Shown piece after piece: positions 38,114 to 44,869 of a stretch of 44,869 nt of DNA. Source of the DNA: Massilia agri (GTDB lineage: Bacteria > Pseudomonadota > Gammaproteobacteria > Burkholderiales > Burkholderiaceae_D); the NCBI RefSeq assembly GCF_024753255.1, contig NZ_JANUHA010000028.1, positions 1 through 44,869 of the forward strand, in the 5' to 3' direction. The notes under the pieces were generated by a model. The model made no database searches and was not told the origin of the DNA. It saw only the letters and a program-made list of their open reading frames with translations. Each line of letters opens with the position of its first letter. The first letter of the stretch is position 1. Position numbers and translations under genes: made by a program.

Positions 38114-38953
38114 TCATCCAGTTGATGCTTCTGCTTCTGGCTGTGCGTCTGCTTTTTCACGCACTATTTGACGTAACTTTAGCATCGCGTTGACACGTCC
38201 GACCGCGCTCGCAAAAGTCAATGTTGCGCCCAACAAGAATAGTGCAAACGCTCCAAACCCAATGCGTTGCTGGCCTACCACTTTCCGAACGAATTTGACC
38301 ACATCGTCCGTACGAGCGGCATCACACAAAATCGAAACCTCCTGAGGCTCGAAACCAGATTCCTTGGCGAGGACGTCAGAAGAAGCACCACATTTGCTGA
38401 ACAAGAAGCCCGGACTATCACCGAGCGGTCTGGCACCGTTCTCGTCAAGGAAAAACCAGTTGCCGGTTGCCTTAAACTGTAACAAAGCACGATCTAAACT
38501 TGCGCCCATGCCTGCTGCAAACGTCGCCAGAAAGAAAACAATTGCCATCGCAAACGGCATAAGAACCCATTTCCGATTGAAACTGTCGGCCGCTTGCGTC
38601 AACCCGGGTTTGGCTACATCGAAATATGCGCCGCATGCGACGATTGCAGCCGCATCCTGGTCATGACGACGCATCCAGTCGATGATTGGCGGTATCTGAA
38701 GCGGAGTACGAACAGGAATATGGGTACAGAAGCGGAACTTAAGCATCTCCATCTGATCTTCATGGTAACGCTCCACCGCCGAGTCTGGCCTGCATTGCCG
38801 ACTGACGAACAATCTCCAAAGTCGGTACCAGAATACGTGCAAGGAACGAGTTCGCCAGTAAACGAGGGCGACCACAACTGTCAGCAGAATGACAAAGCCT
38901 GTAGGTCCGACCAGTAAATCGCGGACAGTGGTGAACGTCTCGAGATCGACCAT
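38114..38953 (-). CDS. Membrane protein of unknown function, lower GC
   Basis: A 279-residue protein with an N-terminal membrane helix (about 16-34), a long soluble part, a second hydrophobic segment (about 130-150, VLMPFAMAIVFFLATFAAGMG) and a third near 235-255 (FGAFALFLLGATLTFASAVG). A strong AAGGAG precedes the ATG. The region from 38050 to 39170 is visibly AT-richer than its neighbours, which suggests horizontal acquisition. No domain could be recognised. It has no clear operon partner; the VOC gene converges on it and the SnoaL-like gene diverges. Confidence 0.72.
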   Translation of the reverse strand: MVDLETFTTVRDLLVGPTGFVILLTVVVALVYWRTRSLHVFWYRLWRLFVSRQCRPDSAVERYHEDQMEMLKFRFCTHIPVRTPLQIPPIIDWMRRHDQDAAAIVACGAYFDVAKPGLTQAADSFNRKWVLMPFAMAIVFFLATFAAGMGASLDRALLQFKATGNWFFLDENGARPLGDSPGFLFSKCGASSDVLAKESGFEPQEVSILCDAARTDDVVKFVRKVVGQQRIGFGAFALFLLGATLTFASAVGRVNAMLKLRQIVREKADAQPEAEASTG

Positions 38954-39187
38954 AAAACTCCTTTTAATTCATTGTTAAGCAGCGCCCCTTTTGAGAGGTG
39001 TGCATCTATATGAATAAGGAGTCTACCGTAGAAAATGCACCGATATTGCCTACTAGAAATTACTATTGATAATTTCTCAAAGCCGCGGTACTTCCTTGCT
39101 GTGCTTGTGGATTCAGCATGGGGCAGCTTGCACAATCGCGATTCTGAACGATACTGAAATCCCATCCAGGCTTTGCAGGAGACGGCG

Positions 39188-39628
39188 ATGAGCGAGCAAC
39201 AGAATGTCGACCTGGTGCGCCAGGCCTATGCGGCGTTTGCCAACCACGATCTGGAGCACGTCCTGGCGTGCATGGCGCCCGGCATCACCTGGGAAATCCC
39301 GGCCGTGCCGAAGCTCTGCTTCACCGGCAGGCGCCAGGGACGCGAGCAGGTGGCCGATTACTTTCGGATGAACAGCGAACTGCAAGAAACTCGCGAACTC
39401 ACGCCCCGTGAGTTCATCGCCCAGGCCGACAAGGTCGTGGTCCTCGGCCATGGCGCCTGGACGGCGCGTGACACGGGCCGCGAGTTCGAAAGCGACTGGG
39501 TACACGTGTTCACGGTCGCCGACGGACAGATCATGGCATTCCGCGAATTCCTCGACGTTCACGTCGCGGTCGAGGCCTACGGATGCTTCCCGCTTGCCGA
39601 GGCGACGGCCACGCCGGCGCCCCACTGA
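39188..39628 (+). CDS. SnoaL-like/NTF2-like family protein
   Basis: A 146-residue cone-shaped NTF2-like protein: VDLVRQAYAAFANHDLEHVLACMAPGITWEIP at the start, then GREQVADYFRM and DWVHVFTVADGQIMAFREFLD. Members are ketosteroid-isomerase-like or nuclear-transport-factor-like; some are polyketide cyclases, others have no known activity. The ATG at 39188 has GGAGAC upstream. It stands alone, convergent with the M13 peptidase. Confidence 0.82.
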   Translation: MSEQQNVDLVRQAYAAFANHDLEHVLACMAPGITWEIPAVPKLCFTGRRQGREQVADYFRMNSELQETRELTPREFIAQADKVVVLGHGAWTARDTGREFESDWVHVFTVADGQIMAFREFLDVHVAVEAYGCFPLAEATATPAPH

Positions 39629-39659
39629 GCAAGCTGCCAGCTGCCTGCCACCAATGAAA

Positions 39660-39683
39660 AACGCCACCTTCCGGTAGCGTTTT
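39660..39683. terminator. Bidirectional terminator hairpin
   Basis: AACGCcACC (39660-39668) pairs with GGTaGCGTT (39673-39681) with one mismatch and a four-base loop. A T-tract follows on the plus strand and an A-tract precedes it, so it can terminate both the SnoaL-like gene and the M13 peptidase gene. Confidence 0.7.
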
Positions 39684-39707
39684 CCGGGTACGGCGTAGCG
39701 CCCCCGC

Positions 39708-41777
39708 TTACCAGAAGATCACGCGATCCTTCGGGTCCAGGTACATCTTGTCGCCCGGCTTGACGTCGAAGGCTTCGTAGAAGCCGGGGTGGTTGCGCAG
39801 GCTGCCGTTGACGCGGAATTCCGACGGCGAGTGCGGGTCGACCTTGACCTGCGAGATCAGCGCGGCGTCGCGCGCCTTGCCCTTGCGCGCCTGCGACAGG
39901 CCCATGAACAGGCGCTGCTCGGCGGTGAAGCCGTCGATCACCGGGCCGGGCTTGCCCTCCAGGTAGATCTTGTAAGCGCGGCTGGCCATGATGGCGCCGG
40001 CATTGTCGGCGATGTTCTCGCCCAGGGTCAGCTCGCCGTTCAGGTGGTAGCCCGGCAGCGGGCTGTAGCCGGCGTATTGGTCCACCAGCACCTTGCCGCG
40101 CGCCGCGAACTGCTTGGCATCCTCTTCGGTCCACCAGTTGCGCAGGTTGCCGTCGCCGTCGTACTGCGAACCCTTGTCGTCGAAGGCGTGACTGATCTCG
40201 TGGCCGATCGAGATGCCGACCGAACCGTAGTTCACCGCCGGCTCGGCGTTCGCGTCATACAGCGGGTACTGCAGGCGCGCCGCCGGGAACACGACCTCGT
40301 TCAGGGTCGGGCTGTAGTAGGCGTTGACGGTCTGCGGCGACATGCCCCAGACGCTGCGGTCGACCGGCTTGCCGAGGCGGTTCACCATGTAGTCGTGGCC
40401 GAACTCGCGCGCGCGGATCACGTTGCCGACCAGGTCGCCGCGCACGATCTTCAGCCTGGAATAGTCGCGCCATTTGTCCGGGTAGCCGATCTTGACGTTG
40501 ATCTTGGCCAGCTTGGCATGCGCCTGCTTCTTGGTCTCCGGCGACATCCACTCGAGCTGGTCGATGCCTTCACCGAAGGCGGTGATGAAGTTCTTCGCCA
40601 TGTCCAGCACCTGCTGCTTGCGCTCCGGCGGGAAGTGCTGGGTCACGTAGGCCTTGCCCACGACTTCGCTCAGGGTGCGGTTCACTTCGGCGATCGCGCG
40701 CTTTTCCAGCGGACGGTTTTCCTTCTGGCCCGACAGCACGGCGCCGCGGAAGGCGAAGCTTTCGTCGACGAAGGCCTGCGACAGGTAAGGCGCATAGCTG
40801 CTGAGCATGCGGAATTCGAAATAGGACTTCCAGGTGTCGACCGGGGTGGCCGCGATCAGCTTGTCCAGGCCTTCGAGGTAGGACGGCTGGCTGACGATCA
40901 CGGAGGTAACCTTGCCGGCGCCCGTGCCCTTCAGGTAGGCGTCCCAGTCGAAGCCAGGCGCCAGGGCGCGCAGCTCGGCCAGGGTCTTCTTGTTGTAGCG
41001 TTTGACCGGGTCGCGGTTCTCGACCTTGGTCCACTGGATGCGGGCGATGTCGGTTTCCAGCGCTACGATTCTCTCTGCCTTGGCAGCCGCGTCCTGGTGG
41101 CCGCCAAGGGCCAGCATCTTTTCGACGTGGGTCTGGTACTTGGCGCGGATGTCCTTCAAGCGCGCGTCCTTGTCGTTCAGGTAGTAGTCGCGGTCGGGCA
41201 TGCCGAGGCCGGATTGCGAGATGCCGACCACGTAGCGCGTCGAATCACGGTTGTCCTGGCCCACGCCCATGCCGACCGGGCCGTCGACGCCGATGCGGTC
41301 GAGGCGCGCCATCAGGGTTGCAATGCCGCGCTTGTCCTTCAGCGCCTGGATGCGCGCCAGTTCTGCCTTCAAAGGCGCCAGGCCGAGCTGGTCACGGCGC
41401 GCCTGGTCGACGTAGCTGGTGTAGAGGTCGCCGATCTTCTGGGCTTCCGAGCCGGCTTTCGCATTCTTCTGGGCGGCGGCGTCGGCGATGATGGCGCTGA
41501 TCTGCTGCTCGACGCGCTCCTGGGCGATGTTGAAGGCGCCCCAGCTGGAACGGTCCGACGGAATCTCAACGTCCTTCAGCCACTTGCCCTGGGTGTAGCG
41601 GAAGAAATCGTCCTGGGGGCGGACTTCGCGGTCCATCGATGCGATTTCGATGCCGGAAGCCGAGCCGGCGACGGCGGACGATGGCGCCGTGGTGGCGGCA
41701 GCGCCGCCGTGCGCAAAGGCAGGTGCGGCAACGACGAACAACCCCGCAATCACACTGCTGCACAGGCTACGCTTCAT
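39708..41777 (-). CDS. Secreted M13 family metallopeptidase (PepO/neprilysin-like)
   Basis: A 689-residue zinc endopeptidase with signal peptide (APAFA cut, residue 22). Substrate-binding NAYY is at 485-488, catalytic HEISH at 526-530 in IGHEISHAFDDKG, and the third ligand Glu is in GENIADNAG. The N-terminal alpha domain (about 45-390) is intact. Such enzymes cut small peptides in the periplasm. The ATG at 41777 has GGAG six bases upstream; ATG 41789 would add four residues. It stands alone behind a bidirectional terminator. Confidence 0.94.
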   Translation of the reverse strand: MKRSLCSSVIAGLFVVAAPAFAHGGAAATTAPSSAVAGSASGIEIASMDREVRPQDDFFRYTQGKWLKDVEIPSDRSSWGAFNIAQERVEQQISAIIADAAAQKNAKAGSEAQKIGDLYTSYVDQARRDQLGLAPLKAELARIQALKDKRGIATLMARLDRIGVDGPVGMGVGQDNRDSTRYVVGISQSGLGMPDRDYYLNDKDARLKDIRAKYQTHVEKMLALGGHQDAAAKAERIVALETDIARIQWTKVENRDPVKRYNKKTLAELRALAPGFDWDAYLKGTGAGKVTSVIVSQPSYLEGLDKLIAATPVDTWKSYFEFRMLSSYAPYLSQAFVDESFAFRGAVLSGQKENRPLEKRAIAEVNRTLSEVVGKAYVTQHFPPERKQQVLDMAKNFITAFGEGIDQLEWMSPETKKQAHAKLAKINVKIGYPDKWRDYSRLKIVRGDLVGNVIRAREFGHDYMVNRLGKPVDRSVWGMSPQTVNAYYSPTLNEVVFPAARLQYPLYDANAEPAVNYGSVGISIGHEISHAFDDKGSQYDGDGNLRNWWTEEDAKQFAARGKVLVDQYAGYSPLPGYHLNGELTLGENIADNAGAIMASRAYKIYLEGKPGPVIDGFTAEQRLFMGLSQARKGKARDAALISQVKVDPHSPSEFRVNGSLRNHPGFYEAFDVKPGDKMYLDPKDRVIFW

Positions 41778-41908
41778 CTCATTCTCCATTGTTGATGTTA
41801 GGAATCAAATGATCCTAATCCAACTGGAAGCGCCATGCCAAGGCCAGATTTGTACAGTTGTTGTTACATACGCTCGTCAATACGCATATGCATTTCAACG
41901 GCCGCGCA

Positions 41909-43051
41909 TTACATGCCGTGCACTACCTGGAGCTTGACCTTCTTGCCCTGGCGGTAGGTGTACAGCGTCATTGCGGCGTCCCGCAGGTCGCCCTTCGCAT
42001 CGAAGGCGATGGAACCCGTCACGCCCTCGTGGCGTACGGCGGCCAGCGCCGGCAGGAAGCGCGCGGGCTGCGCCGAGCCCGCCTTTTGCATCGCCTGCGC
42101 GAACACCATCACCGCATCGTAGGCATAGGGCGCATAGGTCTCCACCGGCATGCCGTAGCGCTGGCGATAGCGTTCGAGGAAAGCGGCGTAGCCGGCTTCG
42201 CGCGGCCCTTCGACGCCGCCGGCCACGGCGCACACCACCTTGCCGTCGCCCAGCGCATCGCCTGCCAGCAGCGGCAACTTTTCCGAGCACACGCCGTCCC
42301 CCGACACCATGGCCGCCTGCAGGCCCAGCGTCTTCATCTGCTTGAGCATGGGGCCGGCCACCGCGTCCATGCCGCCGTAGAAGATCACGTCCGGCCGCTT
42401 GCCGCGGATCTGGGTCAGGATGGCGCTGAAATCGGTCGCCTTGTCGTGGGTGAACTGGCGGCTGACGATGGCGGCGCCGCCGCGCTTGCGCACCTCCTTC
42501 AGGAACTCATCGGCCAGGCCCTGGCCGAAGGCGGTGCGGTCGTCGATGACAGCGATGCGTTTCGCCTTCAGGGCCACGAGGGCATGGCCGGCCAGGGTGC
42601 GGCCGATCAGGCTGTCGTCGGCCACCACCCTGAACGCCGTCCTGTAGCCCTGGCGGGTGTAGACCGGCGTGGTCGCCGCCGGCGAAATCTGGGGCACGCC
42701 CGCGCTCGCATAGATCTTCGATGCCGGCACCGTGGGGCCGGAATTCAGGTGGCCGACCACCGCGGCCACGCGCGCATCGACCAGTTTCTGGGCCACCGCC
42801 GTGCCGGTCTTCGGGTCGCTGGCGTCGTCCTCCGCCATCAGGCGCCAGCGCACCTTTTGCCCGTCCAGCACGATGCCCTTGGCGTTCAGTTCGTCGATGG
42901 CCATGCGGGCGCCGTTCTCGATGTCCTTGCCCTGGTGGGCGCCGGGACCGGACAGGGGCGAGGCGGTGCCGATGATGACGTCGCGCTGGGCGCTCGCGGG
43001 TGCGGCCGGCAGGGTGAGGAGGAGTGCGGACAACAGTGCGATCGAGCGCAT
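41909..43051 (-). CDS. Periplasmic branched-chain amino-acid-type binding protein
   Basis: A 380-residue solute-binding protein with signal peptide (ASA cut, about 21). The fold and phrases IGTASPLSGPGAHQGKDIENGARMAIDELN, VVGHLNSGPTVPASKIYASAGVPQISPAATTPVYTRQGY and RPDVIFYGGMDAVAGPMLKQM place it with LivJ/LivK-type Leu/Ile/Val-binding proteins. The permease and ATPase genes are not adjacent, so it is an orphan whose transporter lies elsewhere. The ligand may be an amino acid or another small organic acid. Confidence 0.92.
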   Translation of the reverse strand: MRSIALLSALLLTLPAAPASAQRDVIIGTASPLSGPGAHQGKDIENGARMAIDELNAKGIVLDGQKVRWRLMAEDDASDPKTGTAVAQKLVDARVAAVVGHLNSGPTVPASKIYASAGVPQISPAATTPVYTRQGYRTAFRVVADDSLIGRTLAGHALVALKAKRIAVIDDRTAFGQGLADEFLKEVRKRGGAAIVSRQFTHDKATDFSAILTQIRGKRPDVIFYGGMDAVAGPMLKQMKTLGLQAAMVSGDGVCSEKLPLLAGDALGDGKVVCAVAGGVEGPREAGYAAFLERYRQRYGMPVETYAPYAYDAVMVFAQAMQKAGSAQPARFLPALAAVRHEGVTGSIAFDAKGDLRDAAMTLYTYRQGKKVKLQVVHGM

Positions 43052-43143
43052 GGCAGCCTTTCTCGAAGGGATGGCTTCGATTGTACTGCCGGGAAAGATG
43101 GACAGCCAGCGGCAAGCGTGCGGCCTGCCGTGGCGAAGAAATG

Positions 43144-43173
43144 GCGCGGCGGGCCGGCGCCGGCCCGCCGCGC
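43144..43173 (-). terminator. Perfect 30-base palindrome, candidate terminator
   Basis: GCGCGGCGGGCCGGC and its exact inverse copy form a 15-bp arm pair with no separate loop, 14 bases past the methyltransferase stop. No T-tract follows; it may still stop transcription before the LivK-like gene. Confidence 0.5.
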
Positions 43174-43186
43174 AGTGCTTGGGGTC

Positions 43187-44059
43187 TCAGTGCAGGACCT
43201 CGGGCAGGCGTTTGATGATCACCGCCTCGAGGTATTCGGCTGGCGCCACCAGCGAGGCGTCGCCGGCCACGTTGAAGCGCTGGAGCATGGCGGCGATATC
43301 GGCCTCCAGGGCCTGCTGTCCGTCGGGGTCGAGCGCGGCGAAGGCCTTGTGCAGGGGGCCGTAGTAGTCGCGGAAGACCTGGATCCAGTGCGCCGGCGAG
43401 GCATAGCGGAAGTTGAAGATCCGGCGTGTGCAGCGGATGCTGGCGGCGTCCGCGCCGAAGAGCTGGCGCAGGTAGTCTTCATTGCCCCACAGCGAAGGCG
43501 GTGACAGGCCGGCGGGAGGCGCCACGTAGCGGCCCAGGGTCTTGAACAGCTGGCCGATCATGCCCTCCGCCGTCCAGTTGGCGAGGCCGATCCGCCCGCC
43601 GGGACGCAGCACCCGCATCATCTCGCGCGCGCAGCGCTGCTGGTCGGGGGCGAACATGACCCCGAAGGTGGACAGGGCGACGTCGAAGCTGGCGTCTCCG
43701 AAGGGCAGCGCCTCGGCATCGGCCTCGCGGAAGTCGATCTGCAGGCCTTCGGCCGCCGCCCGTGCGCGCCCCTTCTCGAGCAGCCCGGGAACGTAGTCGG
43801 TGGAGGTGACGCGCGCGAAGCGGTGCGCGGCGGCCAGGCTGGCATTGCCGTTGCCGGCCGCGATGTCGATGACGCGCTCGCCGGCGCGGATGTCGGCCGC
43901 CTCGGCCAGCGACTCTCCGACGATCTGCAGGGTGACGCCGACGACGGCGAAGTCGCCGCTGGCCCAGGTGGCCTGCTGGCGCTGCTTGATGGCCGCATAA
44001 TCCGGCCCGACGGCATCCGGCTGGCGCGGCGCCGGGGTGGAAGGAACAGGTTGACTCAT
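43187..44059 (-). CDS. SAM-dependent class I methyltransferase
   Basis: A 290-residue methyltransferase. SAM site: ERVIDIAAGNGNASLAAAHRFARVTSTDY (motif I), then FREADAEALPFGDASFDVALSTFGVMFAPD (motifs II/III) and MMRVLRPGGRIGLANWT (motif IV). The C-terminal part (about 170-290) resembles UbiE/methyltransferase type 11 proteins. GAAGGAG precedes the ATG at 44059. The substrate cannot be predicted. Confidence 0.92.
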   Translation of the reverse strand: MSQPVPSTPAPRQPDAVGPDYAAIKQRQQATWASGDFAVVGVTLQIVGESLAEAADIRAGERVIDIAAGNGNASLAAAHRFARVTSTDYVPGLLEKGRARAAAEGLQIDFREADAEALPFGDASFDVALSTFGVMFAPDQQRCAREMMRVLRPGGRIGLANWTAEGMIGQLFKTLGRYVAPPAGLSPPSLWGNEDYLRQLFGADAASIRCTRRIFNFRYASPAHWIQVFRDYYGPLHKAFAALDPDGQQALEADIAAMLQRFNVAGDASLVAPAEYLEAVIIKRLPEVLH

Positions 44060-44322
44060 CGTAGCTCTCCTTCGAAAAAGCCAGGGAAGCTCGGTTAGAC
44101 ATGCGGGGCGTGCAAAAGATCACGTACGGCTTCAACCCGCGCACGGTAGCCGGCGTTGGTGCGCCGGGCTTCGGGAAGCGGGGCTATACTGGGCCAACAC
44201 CTGATCGAGCTGCACATGGCCACCGCCATGGGCCGGAGGCCTGCTGTTTGTGCAGGTATTTCCGCCCGTCATGAGCCTTGTTGCACGCGATCGCCAACAA
44301 CTCACAACCGACAGGGGGTAGC

Positions 44323-44829
44323 ATGCCAACAACCTGGATTATTGCGGCCAATGCGGGCCGTGCACGATTCTTCTCCGAGTCCGACGCCAACGAGCCCTTG
44401 CAGGAAATGCAGGACATGGTCAACTCCGCCGCGCAGCTGCGCACCATGGATACCGAGACCGACCGGCTAGGCCCGACCTCGGCCGCCGGCAGCGCGCACA
44501 ATATCGGAAGCAATGGCGGCGCCGGCTTTGCGCACAATGCCCAGGCGGGCGCGCCGAACAAGCAATACCAGCCTGCCCAGACGCCGCAGCAGCATGCGAC
44601 CGACCTGTTCGCCAAGGACGTGGCGGAATTCCTCCTCAAGTCGCACCAGGAAGGCCGCTACCAGCAGCTGATGCTGGCCGCCTCGCCGGAATTCCTGGGC
44701 GTGCTGCGCACCAAGCTCAACCCGCAGGTCCAGCAGCTGATCAAGACCGAGGTCAACAAGGACTACACGCACTCGAGCGCCCAGCAGCTGCGCGAGCAAC
44801 TGTACGCGCAGCAGACCAGGCCGCACTAA
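44323..44829 (+). CDS. Host attachment protein-like (AtsA-type)
   Basis: A 168-residue soluble protein that begins MPTTWIIAANAGRARFFS, the hallmark of the 'protein required for attachment to host cells' family, has a Gly/Ala/Gln-rich middle (about 60-95) and ends with LLKSHQEGRYQQLMLAASPEFLGVLR and KTEVNKDYTHSSAQQLREQL. Members bind nucleic acid or act in attachment in some pathogens; their molecular role is uncertain. A ribosome site GGGGG lies seven bases before the ATG at 44323, and a hairpin at the right edge closes it. Confidence 0.85.
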   Translation: MPTTWIIAANAGRARFFSESDANEPLQEMQDMVNSAAQLRTMDTETDRLGPTSAAGSAHNIGSNGGAGFAHNAQAGAPNKQYQPAQTPQQHATDLFAKDVAEFLLKSHQEGRYQQLMLAASPEFLGVLRTKLNPQVQQLIKTEVNKDYTHSSAQQLREQLYAQQTRPH

Positions 44830-44848
44830 GGCATCGCTGCATCAGGCA

Positions 44849-44869
44849 CGCCAGGCAGGACGCCTGGCG
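44849..44869 (+). terminator. Terminator hairpin at the right edge (partial)
   Basis: CGCCAGGC (44849-44856) pairs with GCCTGGCG (44862-44869). The T-tract, if any, lies beyond the end of the window. Confidence 0.55.

Noticed and set aside
39010..39069. 19-codon ORF starting MNKESTV in the gap before the SnoaL-like gene
   Set aside because: Only a weak GAGG-like site upstream, no conservation evidence and no partner gene; too little to call.
39789..41795. 668-codon plus-strand ORF opposite the M13 peptidase
   Set aside because: Shadow frame of the M13 gene with no recognisable domain.
44150..44200. Promoter with -10 TATACT at 44185-44190 for the attachment-protein gene
   Set aside because: No -35 hexamer at a plausible distance was found; the nearest TTG-containing hexamer is 23 bases away.

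Overview
The window is GC-rich (roughly 65%) bacterial chromosome. The gene set and order point to an Oxalobacteraceae/Telluria-group (Massilia-like) betaproteobacterium: a trpE-trpG-trpD-lysE-trpC operon behind rpe-gph, a UbiH-type hydroxylase beside dsbC, an mltA/apaG pair, and PEP-CTERM proteins with a sigma-54-type promoter. This assignment is an inference from gene content; no 16S sequence lies inside the window.

Left end (1-5183, all minus strand). Bases 1-132 hold the promoter and boxA leader of an rRNA operon that runs leftwards off the edge. Immediately upstream is a compact six-gene operon that looks like a peptide (RiPP-type) biosynthetic locus. In transcription order it holds a 41-residue Cys/Thr-tailed precursor-like peptide (5058-5183), a PqqD-like domain fused to an M50-type membrane zinc protease, two lipid-A-acyltransferase-like proteins (the first without the catalytic His, the second with His but without the usual acid), a secreted protein of unknown family, and a CPBP (Abi) membrane protease of the kind linked to bacteriocin immunity. 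A TTGACA-N17-TAGACT promoter and two hairpins after the precursor fit high precursor and lower enzyme expression. This is the best candidate for an undescribed system: a RiPP that may be acylated by LpxL-like enzymes.

Middle left (5563-12705). A divergent DUF2975 membrane protein/XRE regulator pair is followed by a ClsC-like phospholipase D protein, an enoyl-CoA hydratase, an MFS transporter, the lytic transglycosylase MltA, a 44-residue membrane protein and ApaG.

Tryptophan region (12034-18257). rpe and gph overlap by one base. They are followed by a 28-codon trp leader peptide with four Trp codons and an attenuator terminator, then trpE, trpG, trpD, a LysE-type exporter and trpC. A low-GC patch in the 3' end of gph probably carries the trp promoter.

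Right half (18354-44869). A TonB-C-like lipoprotein, an M20 amidohydrolase and an M61 protease precede a molybdenum hydroxylase set (2Fe-2S subunit, molybdopterin subunit, MocA-like accessory). Next come a mobile-type inverted repeat that supplies the dsbC stop codon, dsbC, a Ubi hydroxylase and tRNA-Phe. A PEP-CTERM cluster (sorting-domain protein, secreted small protein, PA-domain metalloprotease) and a MarR/flavin monooxygenase/MFS efflux set with palindromic operators follow. The remainder is single housekeeping or accessory genes: M28 peptidase, AbgT transporter, VOC protein, a lower-GC membrane protein of unknown function, a SnoaL-like protein, M13 peptidase, an orphan amino-acid-binding protein, a methyltransferase and a host-attachment-like protein.
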